DNA of 64,000 bases. Origin: an uncultured Clostridia bacterium. GTDB lineage: Bacteria > Bacillota > Clostridia > Christensenellales > DTU072. Positions 44,919-53,662 of the stretch are shown here, piece by piece. The position numbers and the translations under genes were made by a program. The stretch is from contig CALVZV010000002.1 of the NCBI GenBank assembly GCA_944372665.1, positions 17,297 through 81,296 of the forward strand. Reading direction: 5' to 3'. Within the stretch, counting starts at the first letter, position 1, and the number at the start of each line of letters is the position of its first letter. The notes below the pieces were generated by a model. That model was not told the DNA's origin. It worked only from the letters and a program-made list of their open reading frames with translations, and did not search any database.

Positions 44919-45375
44919 ACGTTTTTTCGTCTGTAACGATCACGTCTCCGGCACGGATCGTTCCGTTTTTTTCCACGGTGCAGAATATCCCTTCGCGCGG
45001 CATGGCGCAGATACCGTATTTCCGCGCTATCTCGCAGCCCTGATCGGCGTGGCATTTTTTGCCGATCCGGCTGACTTTCAATACCGCTGTGCCTATACTT
45101 AGCAGCGTGCCTACGGGCAGACGGTACAGGCAAATCCCGCGCGTGGTGACGTTTTCGGCGAATTTGCCTTCGCACAGACCCTCGGCGTCTTTTTTGCCGC
45201 GTTTGAAGTTTTCTATGCTTTCTTCGCCCAGGAGGCTTATCTGTCTTATCCCCGGACCGGCGTGTGCGTCGCCGACGATACCGTAGTCCCTACGGCATTC
45301 GATAAAGGGCACGGGATGCTTGGAGGTGCCTTTCTTTTCGCTGATATTTACCGCAATTACAGTAGCTTTTTCCAT
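44917..45375 (-). CDS. MOSC domain protein
   Basis: The 152-residue stand-alone MOSC domain shows GIVGDAHAG, RQISLLGEESI, GKFAENVTTRGI and KKCHADQGCEI with the conserved Cys. MOSC domains bind sulfur and pterin cofactors and are found in molybdenum cofactor sulfurases and in the YiiM/YcbX proteins. As the last gene of the aor-moa operon it probably acts in handling or sulfuration of the tungsto- or molybdopterin. Confidence 0.9.
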   Translation of the reverse strand: MEKATVIAVNISEKKGTSKHPVPFIECRRDYGIVGDAHAGPGIRQISLLGEESIENFKRGKKDAEGLCEGKFAENVTTRGICLYRLPVGTLLSIGTAVLKVSRIGKKCHADQGCEIARKYGICAMPREGIFCTVEKNGTIRAGDVIVTDEKT

Positions 45376-45382
45376 ATTTTTC

Positions 45383-45847
45383 CTATTCGTTCGATACGTC
45401 GCCGCTTTTGCCGCCGCTTTTTTTCACCAGCCTGATGTCGCTTATGCTCATGCGCTTGTCGGCGGATTTAAGCATATCGTAGATGGTCAGAGCAGCAACG
45501 CTCACGGCATGGAGGGCCTCCATTTCCGCGCCGGTCCTGCCGTGGCAGACGGTCTTGGCTGTTATTTCTATGCTTTCGGCTGTTATTTCGTAATTTATTT
45601 CGACATGGTCCAGGATAATGACGTGGCACATCGGTATTACTTCGTAAGTGCGTTTTGCCGCGAGTACGCCCGCCGCAGTAGCGGTGGTCAGCACGTTTCC
45701 TTTTTTGTTACCGCCGCCGATCAGCGCCAAGGCCTCGGGACTAATGCGTATTACTCCCTTTGCCACGGCTTCGCGCCGCGTTATATCCTTGCCGCTGACG
45801 TCCGTCATACGGGCGTTGCCGTTTCTGTCAAGATGAGTTATTTCCAT
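45383..45847 (-). CDS. moaC: Cyclic pyranopterin monophosphate synthase MoaC
   Basis: 154 residues, the usual length, with MTDVSGKDITRREAVAKG, IPMCHVI and the catalytic GRTGAEMEALHAVS block. Together with MoaA it converts GTP to cyclic pyranopterin monophosphate. It lies 1 base downstream of moaA and 7 bases upstream of the MOSC gene. The Ser/Lys-rich C-terminal tail after the core is slightly long. Confidence 0.96.
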   Translation of the reverse strand: MEITHLDRNGNARMTDVSGKDITRREAVAKGVIRISPEALALIGGGNKKGNVLTTATAAGVLAAKRTYEVIPMCHVIILDHVEINYEITAESIEITAKTVCHGRTGAEMEALHAVSVAALTIYDMLKSADKRMSISDIRLVKKSGGKSGDVSNE

Positions 45848-46768
45848 TTATCCTCCTATGCTGCCCATGTCGATTTCCTGGTATATCCCTTCGCGGATAC
45901 CGTGAGAAAGGGGTTTTAAAGCCAGCAGCGAGCGAAGATATCCCTCAAAATCGTCGCTGCCTATCTTGTGACGAAGCGGGTACGCCGCGGCGCCGTGGAG
46001 GCAGGGGAGCAGCATTCCCGTACACGTCACGCGCACTCTGTCGCACTCCGCACAGAAATTTCTGCTTAGCGGAGCAATGACCCTCAGCTCGTGTCCGCGG
46101 TAGCGGTAAAGCGACGTCTTTCCCTCGTCAAGGACGTGTTCGGCGTCCAAAAAACTCAGCCATTTTTCGGAGTTCAGCGCACGTTCGTCGACGTATCCGA
46201 GCGTGGACGCAAAGGGCATAAGCTCTATCATTCTGAGTTCCGCGCCAGTTTTTTCGGCGTATTCGAGAAGGGGAAGCGGATCGTCGTTTACGCCGCGTTG
46301 CAATACGGCGTTCAGCTTTATTTTAAGTCCCGCCGCTTTGGCGGCGTCTATGCCTTTAAATACTTTCGACAGCTCTCCGCCGCCCGTTATTTTACGGTAG
46401 GCTTCGGGATCGAGAGTGTCCAGACTGACGTTGACGCCTTTTAGCCCGGCAGCTTTCAATTCTTCGGCAAACACCGACAGTAATATGCCGTTGGTGGTCA
46501 GACCGACGTTCTCCGAAACGGCGCAAACGCCGTTTACTATAGCGGATATTCCCTTCCTCACGAGAGGTTCGCCGCCGGTCAGCCGAATCTTCGTAAAGCC
46601 CGCTTCGACGAAATTTCCGGCTAGCGCGATTATCTCGTCCACGCTCATCACGTCCTCGTGCGTCAATTTGGGTACCGGACGCGGTTTGCAATATAGGCAT
46701 CCCAGATTGCATAGGTCGGTTACCGAAATACGCACATACCGAATATCTCTGCCGCAACCGTCTAACAC
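45848..46768 (-). CDS. moaA: GTP 3',8-cyclase MoaA
   Basis: 306 residues with the radical SAM cluster CNLGCLYC (Cys 20, 24, 27), the GGEPL SAM loop and the C-terminal substrate cluster FCAECDRVRVTCTG...CL. The usual C-terminal GG of MoaA is present as the final SIGG. The GTG start lies in GTGTTAG overlapping the stop of the upstream gene and has GGGAGAG 8 bases before it. Confidence 0.96.
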   Translation of the reverse strand: MLDGCGRDIRYVRISVTDLCNLGCLYCKPRPVPKLTHEDVMSVDEIIALAGNFVEAGFTKIRLTGGEPLVRKGISAIVNGVCAVSENVGLTTNGILLSVFAEELKAAGLKGVNVSLDTLDPEAYRKITGGGELSKVFKGIDAAKAAGLKIKLNAVLQRGVNDDPLPLLEYAEKTGAELRMIELMPFASTLGYVDERALNSEKWLSFLDAEHVLDEGKTSLYRYRGHELRVIAPLSRNFCAECDRVRVTCTGMLLPCLHGAAAYPLRHKIGSDDFEGYLRSLLALKPLSHGIREGIYQEIDMGSIGG

Positions 46769-48645
46769 TTTACGATCTCTCCCGTATGGGGCGAGGTATA
46801 GTCGCCGAAGGCTGTCAGACGTCTTAGGAAATCCTCGCCCGATATATAATCCATAAACGCGCGGACACGTTCGTCCGACAGGGAAGCCTCGCGTATTAAA
46901 AAATCGTAGTCCTCGTCGTAGACGGGAATGAAATCGAGCCCCAGTATGTTTGCGGCGCTGCCCACACCCATACCGAAGTCGGCGGCACCGCTCTCCACAG
47001 CCATGCCAACGGCAAGATGAGTGGAAAACTCTTTGTCGTATCCTTTAAGCGCACTCCCGTCGGCGCCAAGCTCCCGTAAGAGATAGTCTGTCAGTATGCG
47101 CGTACCCGCGCCGCGCTGGCGGTTTGCAAATCTCAGCCTGCGCTTTACGGCGTCCTCGAACGAAGTTACGCCGAGAGGGTTGCCTTTGGGAAGCATCAGT
47201 CCCTGGGTGCGTCCGACACCCTTGATAAGAGCCATTTTTTCGTTCGGGAAATATTTGCGGACGGCGGCAACGTTGTAAGTACCCGTCTCGGGATCCAACA
47301 GGTGTATCGGAGCGATATGACATTCGCCTTTTTGCATCGCGAGCACGCCGCCCGTGCTGCCGACGTGCGCCGAGGTCAGCGGAACGTGTTCGCCGATAAC
47401 GTCTATAACGAGGTCGTTGCTTCCGATTACCACAAGATTTTTTTCGATAAGGCTTAATGGCTTTCTGAGGGAAACTTCGACTTCGCTGCCCGCCGCTATT
47501 CCCTCGGAATATCTGTCCACGGTGAGTATTCCGTCGGCTTTAACGAGGCTCATTATCTGCGCCGCTCCGCGTTCCAAGGGAGTCGCAACGAGACTGTCGC
47601 CCACTTTTCCGAGAGAAACACGCACGAATTCGGTGTTTTTCAGGGAACTGACCACGTTTCTGGTCAGCCTGGCTTTGACCGATTGTATATCTCGGGCGGC
47701 GGCGTTGCCCGATAGCGTGTTTATCACCGCGCCCGCGCACAGACCGAAAGAAACGTAAGCGGACACGGGATAGCCCGGAATACCGATAACGGGTTTTCCG
47801 CGGACCGTGCCGAGAATGGTGGGTTTGCCGGGTTTTGCGGCGAGTCCGTGCAGATATACTTCGCCGAGAGACGCTATGGTTTCCCGGGCATAGTCCTTTG
47901 TGCCTGCGGAACTGCCTGCGTTGACTATTACGATATCGCATTCGTTTACGGCAAAATCCAACGCCGTTTTCAGCTTTTCAGGCTCGTCGCTCACGGTGGG
48001 ATACACTTTAGGAATTCCGCCGTATTCCGTTATAAGCGCGGAAAACAGTTTGGAGTTGCTTTCCAGAAGCTTTCCTTCCTTCACGTCCTCCGGGCGTGAA
48101 ACCATCTCGTCGCCCGTGGTGATAACGCCCGTAACGGGGCGTCGGAAGACCTCGACTTCGGTGTTTCCGCCGGCGTATATCGCGGCGAGGTCCTCGGCGC
48201 GTATTCTGCGGCGGGAGGGGAGTATCATTTCGCCAGCGACAATGCTTTCGCCCTTGACGCGGACGTGCTGCCACGAACTTGCGGGAGCGATTATTTCGAC
48301 CGTTCCGTCGCCGGAATCGATGACGTCCTCTATCATTATTACTGCGTCGAAACGCGAGGGCACGGGGTTTCCGGTATTTACATATATAAAGTCCTCGTTT
48401 TCTTTCAGGACGAGAGGAGATTTTTCGCTTGCGGAAACGGTTTTTTCGCACGAGACCGCGATGCCGTCCATGGCTGCGGCGTTGTAAACGGGGTCGCAGA
48501 GCTTTGCGTAGACCGCCACGGCGAGCACTCGTCCCAAAGACTGTTCGGTGGGAACGGTTTCGACGCCCGCGTTTTTGTTTTCGAAAAGCGCGAGGTATCC
48601 GTCGATTTTTTCAATCGGATTGTTGGGTATGTATGCGTTTCTCAT
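46762..48645 (-). CDS. MoeA domain fused to PBP-like domain (molybdopterin biosynthesis protein)
   Basis: 627 residues. The N-terminal 400 residues are a MoeA unit (YNAAAMDGIAV, TTGDEMV, NAGSSAGTKDY, GIPGYPVSAYVSF). The remaining 220 residues match the periplasmic-binding-protein-like domain (PF12727 type) found fused to MoeA in Clostridia and Archaea (VVIGSNDLVIDVI, STGGVLAMQKGECHIAPIHLLD). The PBP unit may bind the oxyanion or the pterin and hand it to MoeA. It overlaps its operon neighbours by 4 and 7 bases. A second plain MoeA lies upstream. Confidence 0.93.
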   Translation of the reverse strand: MRNAYIPNNPIEKIDGYLALFENKNAGVETVPTEQSLGRVLAVAVYAKLCDPVYNAAAMDGIAVSCEKTVSASEKSPLVLKENEDFIYVNTGNPVPSRFDAVIMIEDVIDSGDGTVEIIAPASSWQHVRVKGESIVAGEMILPSRRRIRAEDLAAIYAGGNTEVEVFRRPVTGVITTGDEMVSRPEDVKEGKLLESNSKLFSALITEYGGIPKVYPTVSDEPEKLKTALDFAVNECDIVIVNAGSSAGTKDYARETIASLGEVYLHGLAAKPGKPTILGTVRGKPVIGIPGYPVSAYVSFGLCAGAVINTLSGNAAARDIQSVKARLTRNVVSSLKNTEFVRVSLGKVGDSLVATPLERGAAQIMSLVKADGILTVDRYSEGIAAGSEVEVSLRKPLSLIEKNLVVIGSNDLVIDVIGEHVPLTSAHVGSTGGVLAMQKGECHIAPIHLLDPETGTYNVAAVRKYFPNEKMALIKGVGRTQGLMLPKGNPLGVTSFEDAVKRRLRFANRQRGAGTRILTDYLLRELGADGSALKGYDKEFSTHLAVGMAVESGAADFGMGVGSAANILGLDFIPVYDEDYDFLIREASLSDERVRAFMDYISGEDFLRRLTAFGDYTSPHTGEIVKC

Positions 48646-49841
48646 AATCTGTAAACCTCCAGCGGCGCGCCCGCGGAAACGCCTTCGACGTGATCGGGAA
48701 GGAGCGCGAATCCGTCCGCGGACGATATCACGGACAGCATTCCCGATTTATAGAAAAGTGGTTCCGCCGCGGTAAATTCGACTTTGTTGACGAGTTTTAC
48801 GGGTATGACGGCGCTTCTTCCTCTGCCTCCGGGGAAATTTTTCGCGGCGCGGCATACCACGGGCGGCTCAATGTCGGAACCGCACGCGTTCAGCAACGCG
48901 CGCAGTACGATCAGCCTGAACGAGGTGAACGCCGCCATCGGATGCCCGGGAAGTCCTATCAGAAGTTTTTTGTCCGCCTCGGCTGCAAGCGTTGGCTTGC
49001 CGGGTTTTATAGCGACGCCGCCGAACAGAGGCGTTCCGTATTCGGAAAAGAGTTTTGCGGTATAGTCGGCTTTGCCTACCGAGCTGCCGCCGCTGAGTAT
49101 CACGACGTCCGCCTCGGACAGCCCTTTGCGAACTGTCTCCGATAATTTTCCGTAATCGTCGTTTATCGTCAATGCTCCGACCACGTTTCCCATTTCTGAT
49201 AATTCGGCTATTAAAACCGAGGTATTGGTATCCCTGATTTTACCTATCGGACATTCTGCGTCGGAGGGAACGAGTTCGTCGCCCGTCGAGACGACGTAGA
49301 ACGAAAGCTTTTTGTATACCTTGACGAAAGCGATTCCGAGCGAGCACATCAAGCCGATCTTTGGACTTGTCAGGCGTTCGCCCCGGCGTATCACCGTTTC
49401 TCCGATACGTATATCCGCGCCTTTAAAGACGACGTTTTCGCCGCGGTGCAGGCTTGAGGAAAGGTATACCTCACCGTTCGATACTTCGGCGTTTTCTATC
49501 ATCGTAACGGCGTCCGCACCCTCGGGAAGCATAGCGCCGGTCGGAACGTAAAAACATTCTCCGCTGTTTATGCGCGCTTTGACGTATTCGCCCATCCCGA
49601 CCTCGCCTTTCAGGCTTAATACCGACGGTACGGCGGCGGAAGCCGCCGAAGAATCTTTATGGGAATGGGCGTATCCGTCCACGGTGGAACGGCTGAACGG
49701 GGGAAAGTCCTCGGGAGAAAAAACGTCGCAAGCCGCCGTTCTTGCCGAAGCGCGAGATACGGGGACGGTCTCCGTTACGAGTATTTTTCCGAATGCTTCG
49801 GTCAGTTTCTTGACGGCGAGGGAATAGGGAATTACGTTCAT
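48642..49841 (-). CDS. moeA: Molybdopterin molybdenumtransferase MoeA
   Basis: 399 residues from the ATG at 49841, which overlaps the mogA stop (ATGA); a GTG four codons earlier is too close to the ribosome binding site. Signatures: SRSTVDGYA, GAMLPEGADAVTMIE, STGDELVP, LSGGSSVGKADYT, GLPGHPMAAFTSF. It inserts molybdate, or tungstate here, into adenylylated pterin. Two MoeA-like genes in one operon suggest two specificities or a Mo/W division of labour. Confidence 0.95.
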   Translation of the reverse strand: MNVIPYSLAVKKLTEAFGKILVTETVPVSRASARTAACDVFSPEDFPPFSRSTVDGYAHSHKDSSAASAAVPSVLSLKGEVGMGEYVKARINSGECFYVPTGAMLPEGADAVTMIENAEVSNGEVYLSSSLHRGENVVFKGADIRIGETVIRRGERLTSPKIGLMCSLGIAFVKVYKKLSFYVVSTGDELVPSDAECPIGKIRDTNTSVLIAELSEMGNVVGALTINDDYGKLSETVRKGLSEADVVILSGGSSVGKADYTAKLFSEYGTPLFGGVAIKPGKPTLAAEADKKLLIGLPGHPMAAFTSFRLIVLRALLNACGSDIEPPVVCRAAKNFPGGRGRSAVIPVKLVNKVEFTAAEPLFYKSGMLSVISSADGFALLPDHVEGVSAGAPLEVYRL

Positions 49842-50326
49842 TTTCTGGCGCACTCCGTGACGGCGCCGTTAAGCGCGTCGATGCCGTGTTTTAAGGGTTC
49901 GATTACGAATTCCAGATTTTCCGCGCACGCTTTAGGCGAGCCGGGCAGATTTATTATCACGCTTTTATCGACTATCACGCAAACCCCGCGGCTGAGCATG
50001 GCGCGCGGAGTGTAGCGCATCGAATTCATGCGCATGGCTTCGCATACGCCGCAGGCAAGTCTGCCGCCGAGTGCGAGAGTGGCTTCGGGGGTTACGTCGC
50101 GCGGCGAAAAACCCGTGCCGCCGGTCGTGACGATAAGGTCGTAGCCTTTTGCGGCGAGCGACCTGAGCGACTCCGTTATCGAGTCCTTATCGTCGGGAAG
50201 CAAAAGGGTTTCCATGACCGAGAACCCGCGGCTTTCAAGCAGTTCGCGAACCGCCGGCGTGGCTTTGTCTTCGCGCAAAGAATTAAAGCATGCGTCCGAC
50301 ATTGTTAAAATTGCGGCAGAGTACAT
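49838..50326 (-). CDS. mogA: Molybdopterin adenylyltransferase (MogA/MoaB family)
   Basis: 162 residues with TTGGTGFSPRDVTPEAT and NLPGSPKA, the MPT-binding core of the MogA/MoaB family. It adenylylates the pterin before metal insertion. It sits 3 bases after the MoaD-like gene and overlaps moeA by 4, in functional order. Confidence 0.94.
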   Translation of the reverse strand: MYSAAILTMSDACFNSLREDKATPAVRELLESRGFSVMETLLLPDDKDSITESLRSLAAKGYDLIVTTGGTGFSPRDVTPEATLALGGRLACGVCEAMRMNSMRYTPRAMLSRGVCVIVDKSVIINLPGSPKACAENLEFVIEPLKHGIDALNGAVTECARK

Positions 50327-50329
50327 ATA

Positions 50330-50578
50330 TCATCCTCCAGAAGCGGGGCTCATTATCAGCACGCGGTCGCCGTCTTTTAACGGCGTCCTGTATTTTTTGA
50401 GGTCGTTGAAATTGACGTCGTTTACTATAACTATCGAGTGCTTAAGTTCTTTTACCGTATAAAAAGGGTTGATCTCGTATATCTTTTTGAACAGCTCTTT
50501 GACGGTGGACGCCTCCACCTCCAGGCTTTTCATATGGTAATTCAGTCGGTAAAGACCGAAAAATTCCACCGTGACCAT
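50330..50578 (-). CDS. MoaD/ThiS-type sulfur carrier
   Basis: 82 residues of beta-grasp form ending in the required Gly-Gly (SPASGG). Strand signatures VTVEFFGLYRLNY and LKDGDRVLIMSP fit MoaD-like carriers. After C-terminal thiocarboxylation by an E1-like partner it gives sulfur for the dithiolene. It overlaps the aor stop by one base (TAATG). No MoaE, the usual partner subunit, is in the operon. Confidence 0.9.
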   Translation of the reverse strand: MVTVEFFGLYRLNYHMKSLEVEASTVKELFKKIYEINPFYTVKELKHSIVIVNDVNFNDLKKYRTPLKDGDRVLIMSPASGG

Positions 50579-52533
50579 TATCGACCCTTTACGTTTGCCG
50601 CCTCGGGCGCGGGACGCTGACCGATATCGTCCAGAGCGTTCAACCCATAATATTTTGCGGTTTTGGGCTTTACCATACCGTTTTCGTCCCAGCCGCGCGC
50701 GAAATAGAAATTCTTTTTCAGCTTTGCCTGAGGCACTTTTGTCCTGGGATCGCCGGGGACCTGTTCGCAGTCGGTAAGGCGCTTGGGCAGCTTGTCGTCT
50801 TTGGCGGAAATGCCGATCCTGGAGTTTATCATTCGTTCCAGGTTAAAGCCTCTGGCGCCGATACGCATCAGACCGCCCATAGTGATCTTCATGCCCGTTG
50901 CCGCCTGCAACGCTTTCGTGTGCGGAAGCATACTCGTAAGATGTATGTGCGCCAGATGCGGGTATTTGTTAATGATATGCAGCGGACCTCCGAGATAGGG
51001 GAGCAGCTTGTTTACGGTCTTGGAAAGCAGACTGTTGGGACGTTTGAACAGGAAGAAAGGGAAGAACGCATAAGTGGTGAACAGACAGTTGCCGCCCGCG
51101 CTGACCGCTTCCATCAGGTTTTGGAACATCACGGCGATCTCCGCCTTGCCGTGGACGGTGTAGGGGTCTATGGTAAGTCCCAGACCTTCTACCACAACTT
51201 CGTAGCCGGCGTTCAGGTGACAGCCGCCGCGGTTCGCCACCGAGTATCCAAGTCCCTGACCTACGGCGCCGCGCGGTTCGTATGCGGAAAGCTCCATTCC
51301 CTTTACCTGTATGCAGAATTCCTCGCCGCCGAATTCTTCGGAAAGCCTTTTTGCGCCTTCGGCAAGCTTGTTGCCCGTTTCGCCGGAGCGGAAGGCAATT
51401 TCTTTCAGAATTTCGGAGATATTGTCCGTTTTTCCGAATTCAAGTCCGCACTTCCACAGACCTTTTTCGTTAAGCTCCATAGCGAAAGCTATAGTACCCG
51501 AAGCGGATATCGTGTCCATTCCGAGTTCGTCCATTTCGTAATTCCACTTTATTATCTGTCCGAGGTCGTCGTTAAGGATGTTCGCGCCCATTAGTCCCAT
51601 GATCTCGACCTCGGGACCTTTGACGAGTTTTCCTTCCACCTCCACGACGCGCGCGCAACGGATAGGGCATGAGATGCAGCCTTTGTTCCGCACCAGGAAT
51701 TTTTCCGCCATTTCTTCGCCGGTTATCGAGGCGTACTTTTCGTAGCGCCCGTCCGAGAAGTTTTTGGTGGCGAGCAGCCTTTTTTGCTGCATGCTGGCTA
51801 TCAGCGCGGCAGTTCCCAGTCTTGGCAGCTGTTCGCCCGTTAAAGGATGCGTTTTAAGGCGCTTTGTCCATTTTTTCTTGATTCTGTTCAGCGCTTCGGG
51901 GTCGCGTACGGCGGGGTTTAAAGTACCCGTTACCGCTATGGCTTTAAGGTTTTTAGAGCCCATTACGGCGCCGATCCCGCCGCGCCCCGCAGCGCGTTCG
52001 TCGCTGACCGCGCACGCATATCTGACCAGATTTTCACCCGCGGGACCTATGACGAGTTTACTGCTTTTCCCGCCGATCTCCGTCTGGGTATCCGTCGTGG
52101 TCTTGCCGCGCAGGAATTCCGCGTCTTTAAACGTCACGGCGCCGTTAGCGATGTCCAGATATACAAACGACGGACTTTTTCCCGTAATTACCAGCGCGTC
52201 TATACCGGCGCGTTTCAGCGTACAGCCGAAACTTCCGCCGCAGTTGCTGCTGGTCAGCAGCCCCGTCAGAGGGGAAACCGAGCTGACGTTGAACCGCGAA
52301 GAGGAAGGACAGCCCGTTGCGTTCAGAGGACACGACGATACGACCAGGACGTTTTCTTCGCCGAGAGGGTCCAGAGGACCTTTTATAAAATCGTTCAGGA
52401 TTCTGGCGGCAAGTATCTTTCCGCCCAGGAAAAGCTTCAGGTCGCCGTCGTTTACCGGATATTCTCCGACCTTTTGCGTAGTAAGGTCTATTTTCAATAC
52501 TTTCCCCGCATAAGCGCCGTATGAAGTTGCCAT
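50578..52533 (-). CDS. aor: Aldehyde:ferredoxin oxidoreductase (tungsten/molybdenum bis-pterin)
   Basis: 651 residues from the ATG at 52533 with GGAGG 5 bases upstream. Signatures of the AOR family: N-terminal AGKVLKIDLTT and FLGGKILA, FGCTLKRAG, VSDERAAGRGGIGAVMGSKNLKAI, the cluster motif CISCPIRC (Cys 286, 289, 293) with the fourth Cys in GNCLF, and NRGGCHLNAG. It oxidises aldehydes, or reduces acids, with ferredoxin. First gene of an eight-gene operon in which the others build its cofactor. The substrate class cannot be told; the loop around 500-540 is unlike well-known members. Confidence 0.93.
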   Translation of the reverse strand: MATSYGAYAGKVLKIDLTTQKVGEYPVNDGDLKLFLGGKILAARILNDFIKGPLDPLGEENVLVVSSCPLNATGCPSSSRFNVSSVSPLTGLLTSSNCGGSFGCTLKRAGIDALVITGKSPSFVYLDIANGAVTFKDAEFLRGKTTTDTQTEIGGKSSKLVIGPAGENLVRYACAVSDERAAGRGGIGAVMGSKNLKAIAVTGTLNPAVRDPEALNRIKKKWTKRLKTHPLTGEQLPRLGTAALIASMQQKRLLATKNFSDGRYEKYASITGEEMAEKFLVRNKGCISCPIRCARVVEVEGKLVKGPEVEIMGLMGANILNDDLGQIIKWNYEMDELGMDTISASGTIAFAMELNEKGLWKCGLEFGKTDNISEILKEIAFRSGETGNKLAEGAKRLSEEFGGEEFCIQVKGMELSAYEPRGAVGQGLGYSVANRGGCHLNAGYEVVVEGLGLTIDPYTVHGKAEIAVMFQNLMEAVSAGGNCLFTTYAFFPFFLFKRPNSLLSKTVNKLLPYLGGPLHIINKYPHLAHIHLTSMLPHTKALQAATGMKITMGGLMRIGARGFNLERMINSRIGISAKDDKLPKRLTDCEQVPGDPRTKVPQAKLKKNFYFARGWDENGMVKPKTAKYYGLNALDDIGQRPAPEAANVKGR

Positions 52534-52580
52534 AACGCCTCCGTTAAGCGGAAAACCGCTCAAAAAAATTCCGTACCCAC

Positions 52581-52609
52581 ATTTTAGCACAATCGCGCGA
52601 TTTGTTCAA
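52581..52609 (-). promoter_or_regulatory. Promoter of the aor-moa operon
   Basis: On the minus strand TTGAAC (52609-52604), a 17-bp spacer and TAAAAT (52586-52581). The leader to the aor ATG is only about 40 bases, too short for a molybdenum cofactor riboswitch. Confidence 0.55.
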
Positions 52610-52647
52610 TACTCAATTAGACACGCACGTACGGCTGCGGATGCGTA

Positions 52648-52676
52648 TTGACAAAACGCGCGTTCGGACATACAAT
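52648..52676 (+). promoter_or_regulatory. Promoter of the E1-like/adh pair
   Basis: TTGACA (52648-52653), a 17-bp spacer and TACAAT (52671-52676). The predicted transcript start near 52683 falls just before an ATG at 52691, supporting the later start at 52721 for the gene. Confidence 0.6.
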
Positions 52677-52720
52677 ATAATCCGGAGCGGATGTTTTTAC
52701 TGCCGCGTGTTGAGGGAAAA

Positions 52721-53512
52721 ATGGACGAAAGATTAAAAAGGAATATCGGCGCCATAACTTTCGAGGAACAGAACCTTCTTTCGCAAAAGACGGTGTTCGT
52801 TGCCGGATGCGGCGGTCTGGGCGGTTTTGTGGCGGAAATGCTCAGTAGGATAGGGATAGGCAAACTCATATTGTGCGATTTCGACGAATTCTGCGACTCG
52901 AACTATAACCGTCAGGTGTTCTGCATAGGCAGGACCATGGGCAAGAACAAAGCCGAAGGCATAGCCGAGCTGTTCAGGGAAGACGACCGCTGCGAAGTGG
53001 TCGCGTATGCCGAGCGCATAACGCCGCTGAACGCGCTTACGCTCATCGAAGGCGCGGACGTGGTGGTGGACGCGCTGGACAATATGCGTGCGCGCTACGA
53101 TCTTCAGCACGCCTGTAAAAAAGCCGGCATCCCCATGGTAACTGGCGGTGTCAGCCATTGGCACGGACACGTTTCCACGATATTTCCCGGCGACGATACG
53201 TTAAAAAAGATATTCGGCAACGCCCGCGAGGAGACAAAGCCTAGCGTCGTCTGTTTTGCTGCCGGAGTCATCGGCTGCAACCAGGCTGCGGAGGCGGTCA
53301 AGGTGCTGCTCGGGCGGCCCGGACTGAGGGGGAAACTACTTATAGTCGATCTCAACGGCATGATGGCAAGGGTGCTTCCGCTGGCAGCCCAACCGAAAAA
53401 GATATTGAGGGTCAACAGCTCCGATTTAGGGAAAAGACGTGCCAGGAGAAAGCGTAGAAGACACGCAGAATCCGAAAATACGGAAACCGTAATCATAGAA
53501 ACGGATACCTGA
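52721..53512 (+). CDS. ThiF/MoeB/HesA-type E1-like adenylyltransferase
   Basis: 263 residues from the ATG at 52721. ATP-binding VFVAGCGGLGGFVAEML, the Asp/Arg block LCDFDEFCDSNYNRQ, and VVVDALDNMRARY define the E1-like family. It should adenylate the Gly-Gly tail of the MoaD-like carrier encoded by the divergent operon. The paired CxxC zinc motifs of MoeB are not present. The C-terminal 40 residues are strongly basic (RRARRKRRR), an unusual tail. An alternative ATG at 52691 would begin almost at the transcript start. Confidence 0.88.
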   Translation: MDERLKRNIGAITFEEQNLLSQKTVFVAGCGGLGGFVAEMLSRIGIGKLILCDFDEFCDSNYNRQVFCIGRTMGKNKAEGIAELFREDDRCEVVAYAERITPLNALTLIEGADVVVDALDNMRARYDLQHACKKAGIPMVTGGVSHWHGHVSTIFPGDDTLKKIFGNAREETKPSVVCFAAGVIGCNQAAEAVKVLLGRPGLRGKLLIVDLNGMMARVLPLAAQPKKILRVNSSDLGKRRARRKRRRHAESENTETVIIETDT

Positions 53513-53662
53513 AATAAGTAGTCTCATTATTACAATTAACTTGTCGCCATAATGCCGAGGTGTTCGACCGCTTGCGGCGATTCGGTGAATATACTTCGGA
53601 TTGCGCTTTATGCGCAGCGGTTATTTCGGAGAACCGATTTCGCATACTGCGCCGGAGGTTGT

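Noticed and set aside
52534-52720. Molybdenum/tungsten cofactor riboswitch upstream of aor
   Set aside because: The predicted leader is about 40 bases, far too short for this RNA, and no conserved stems were seen.
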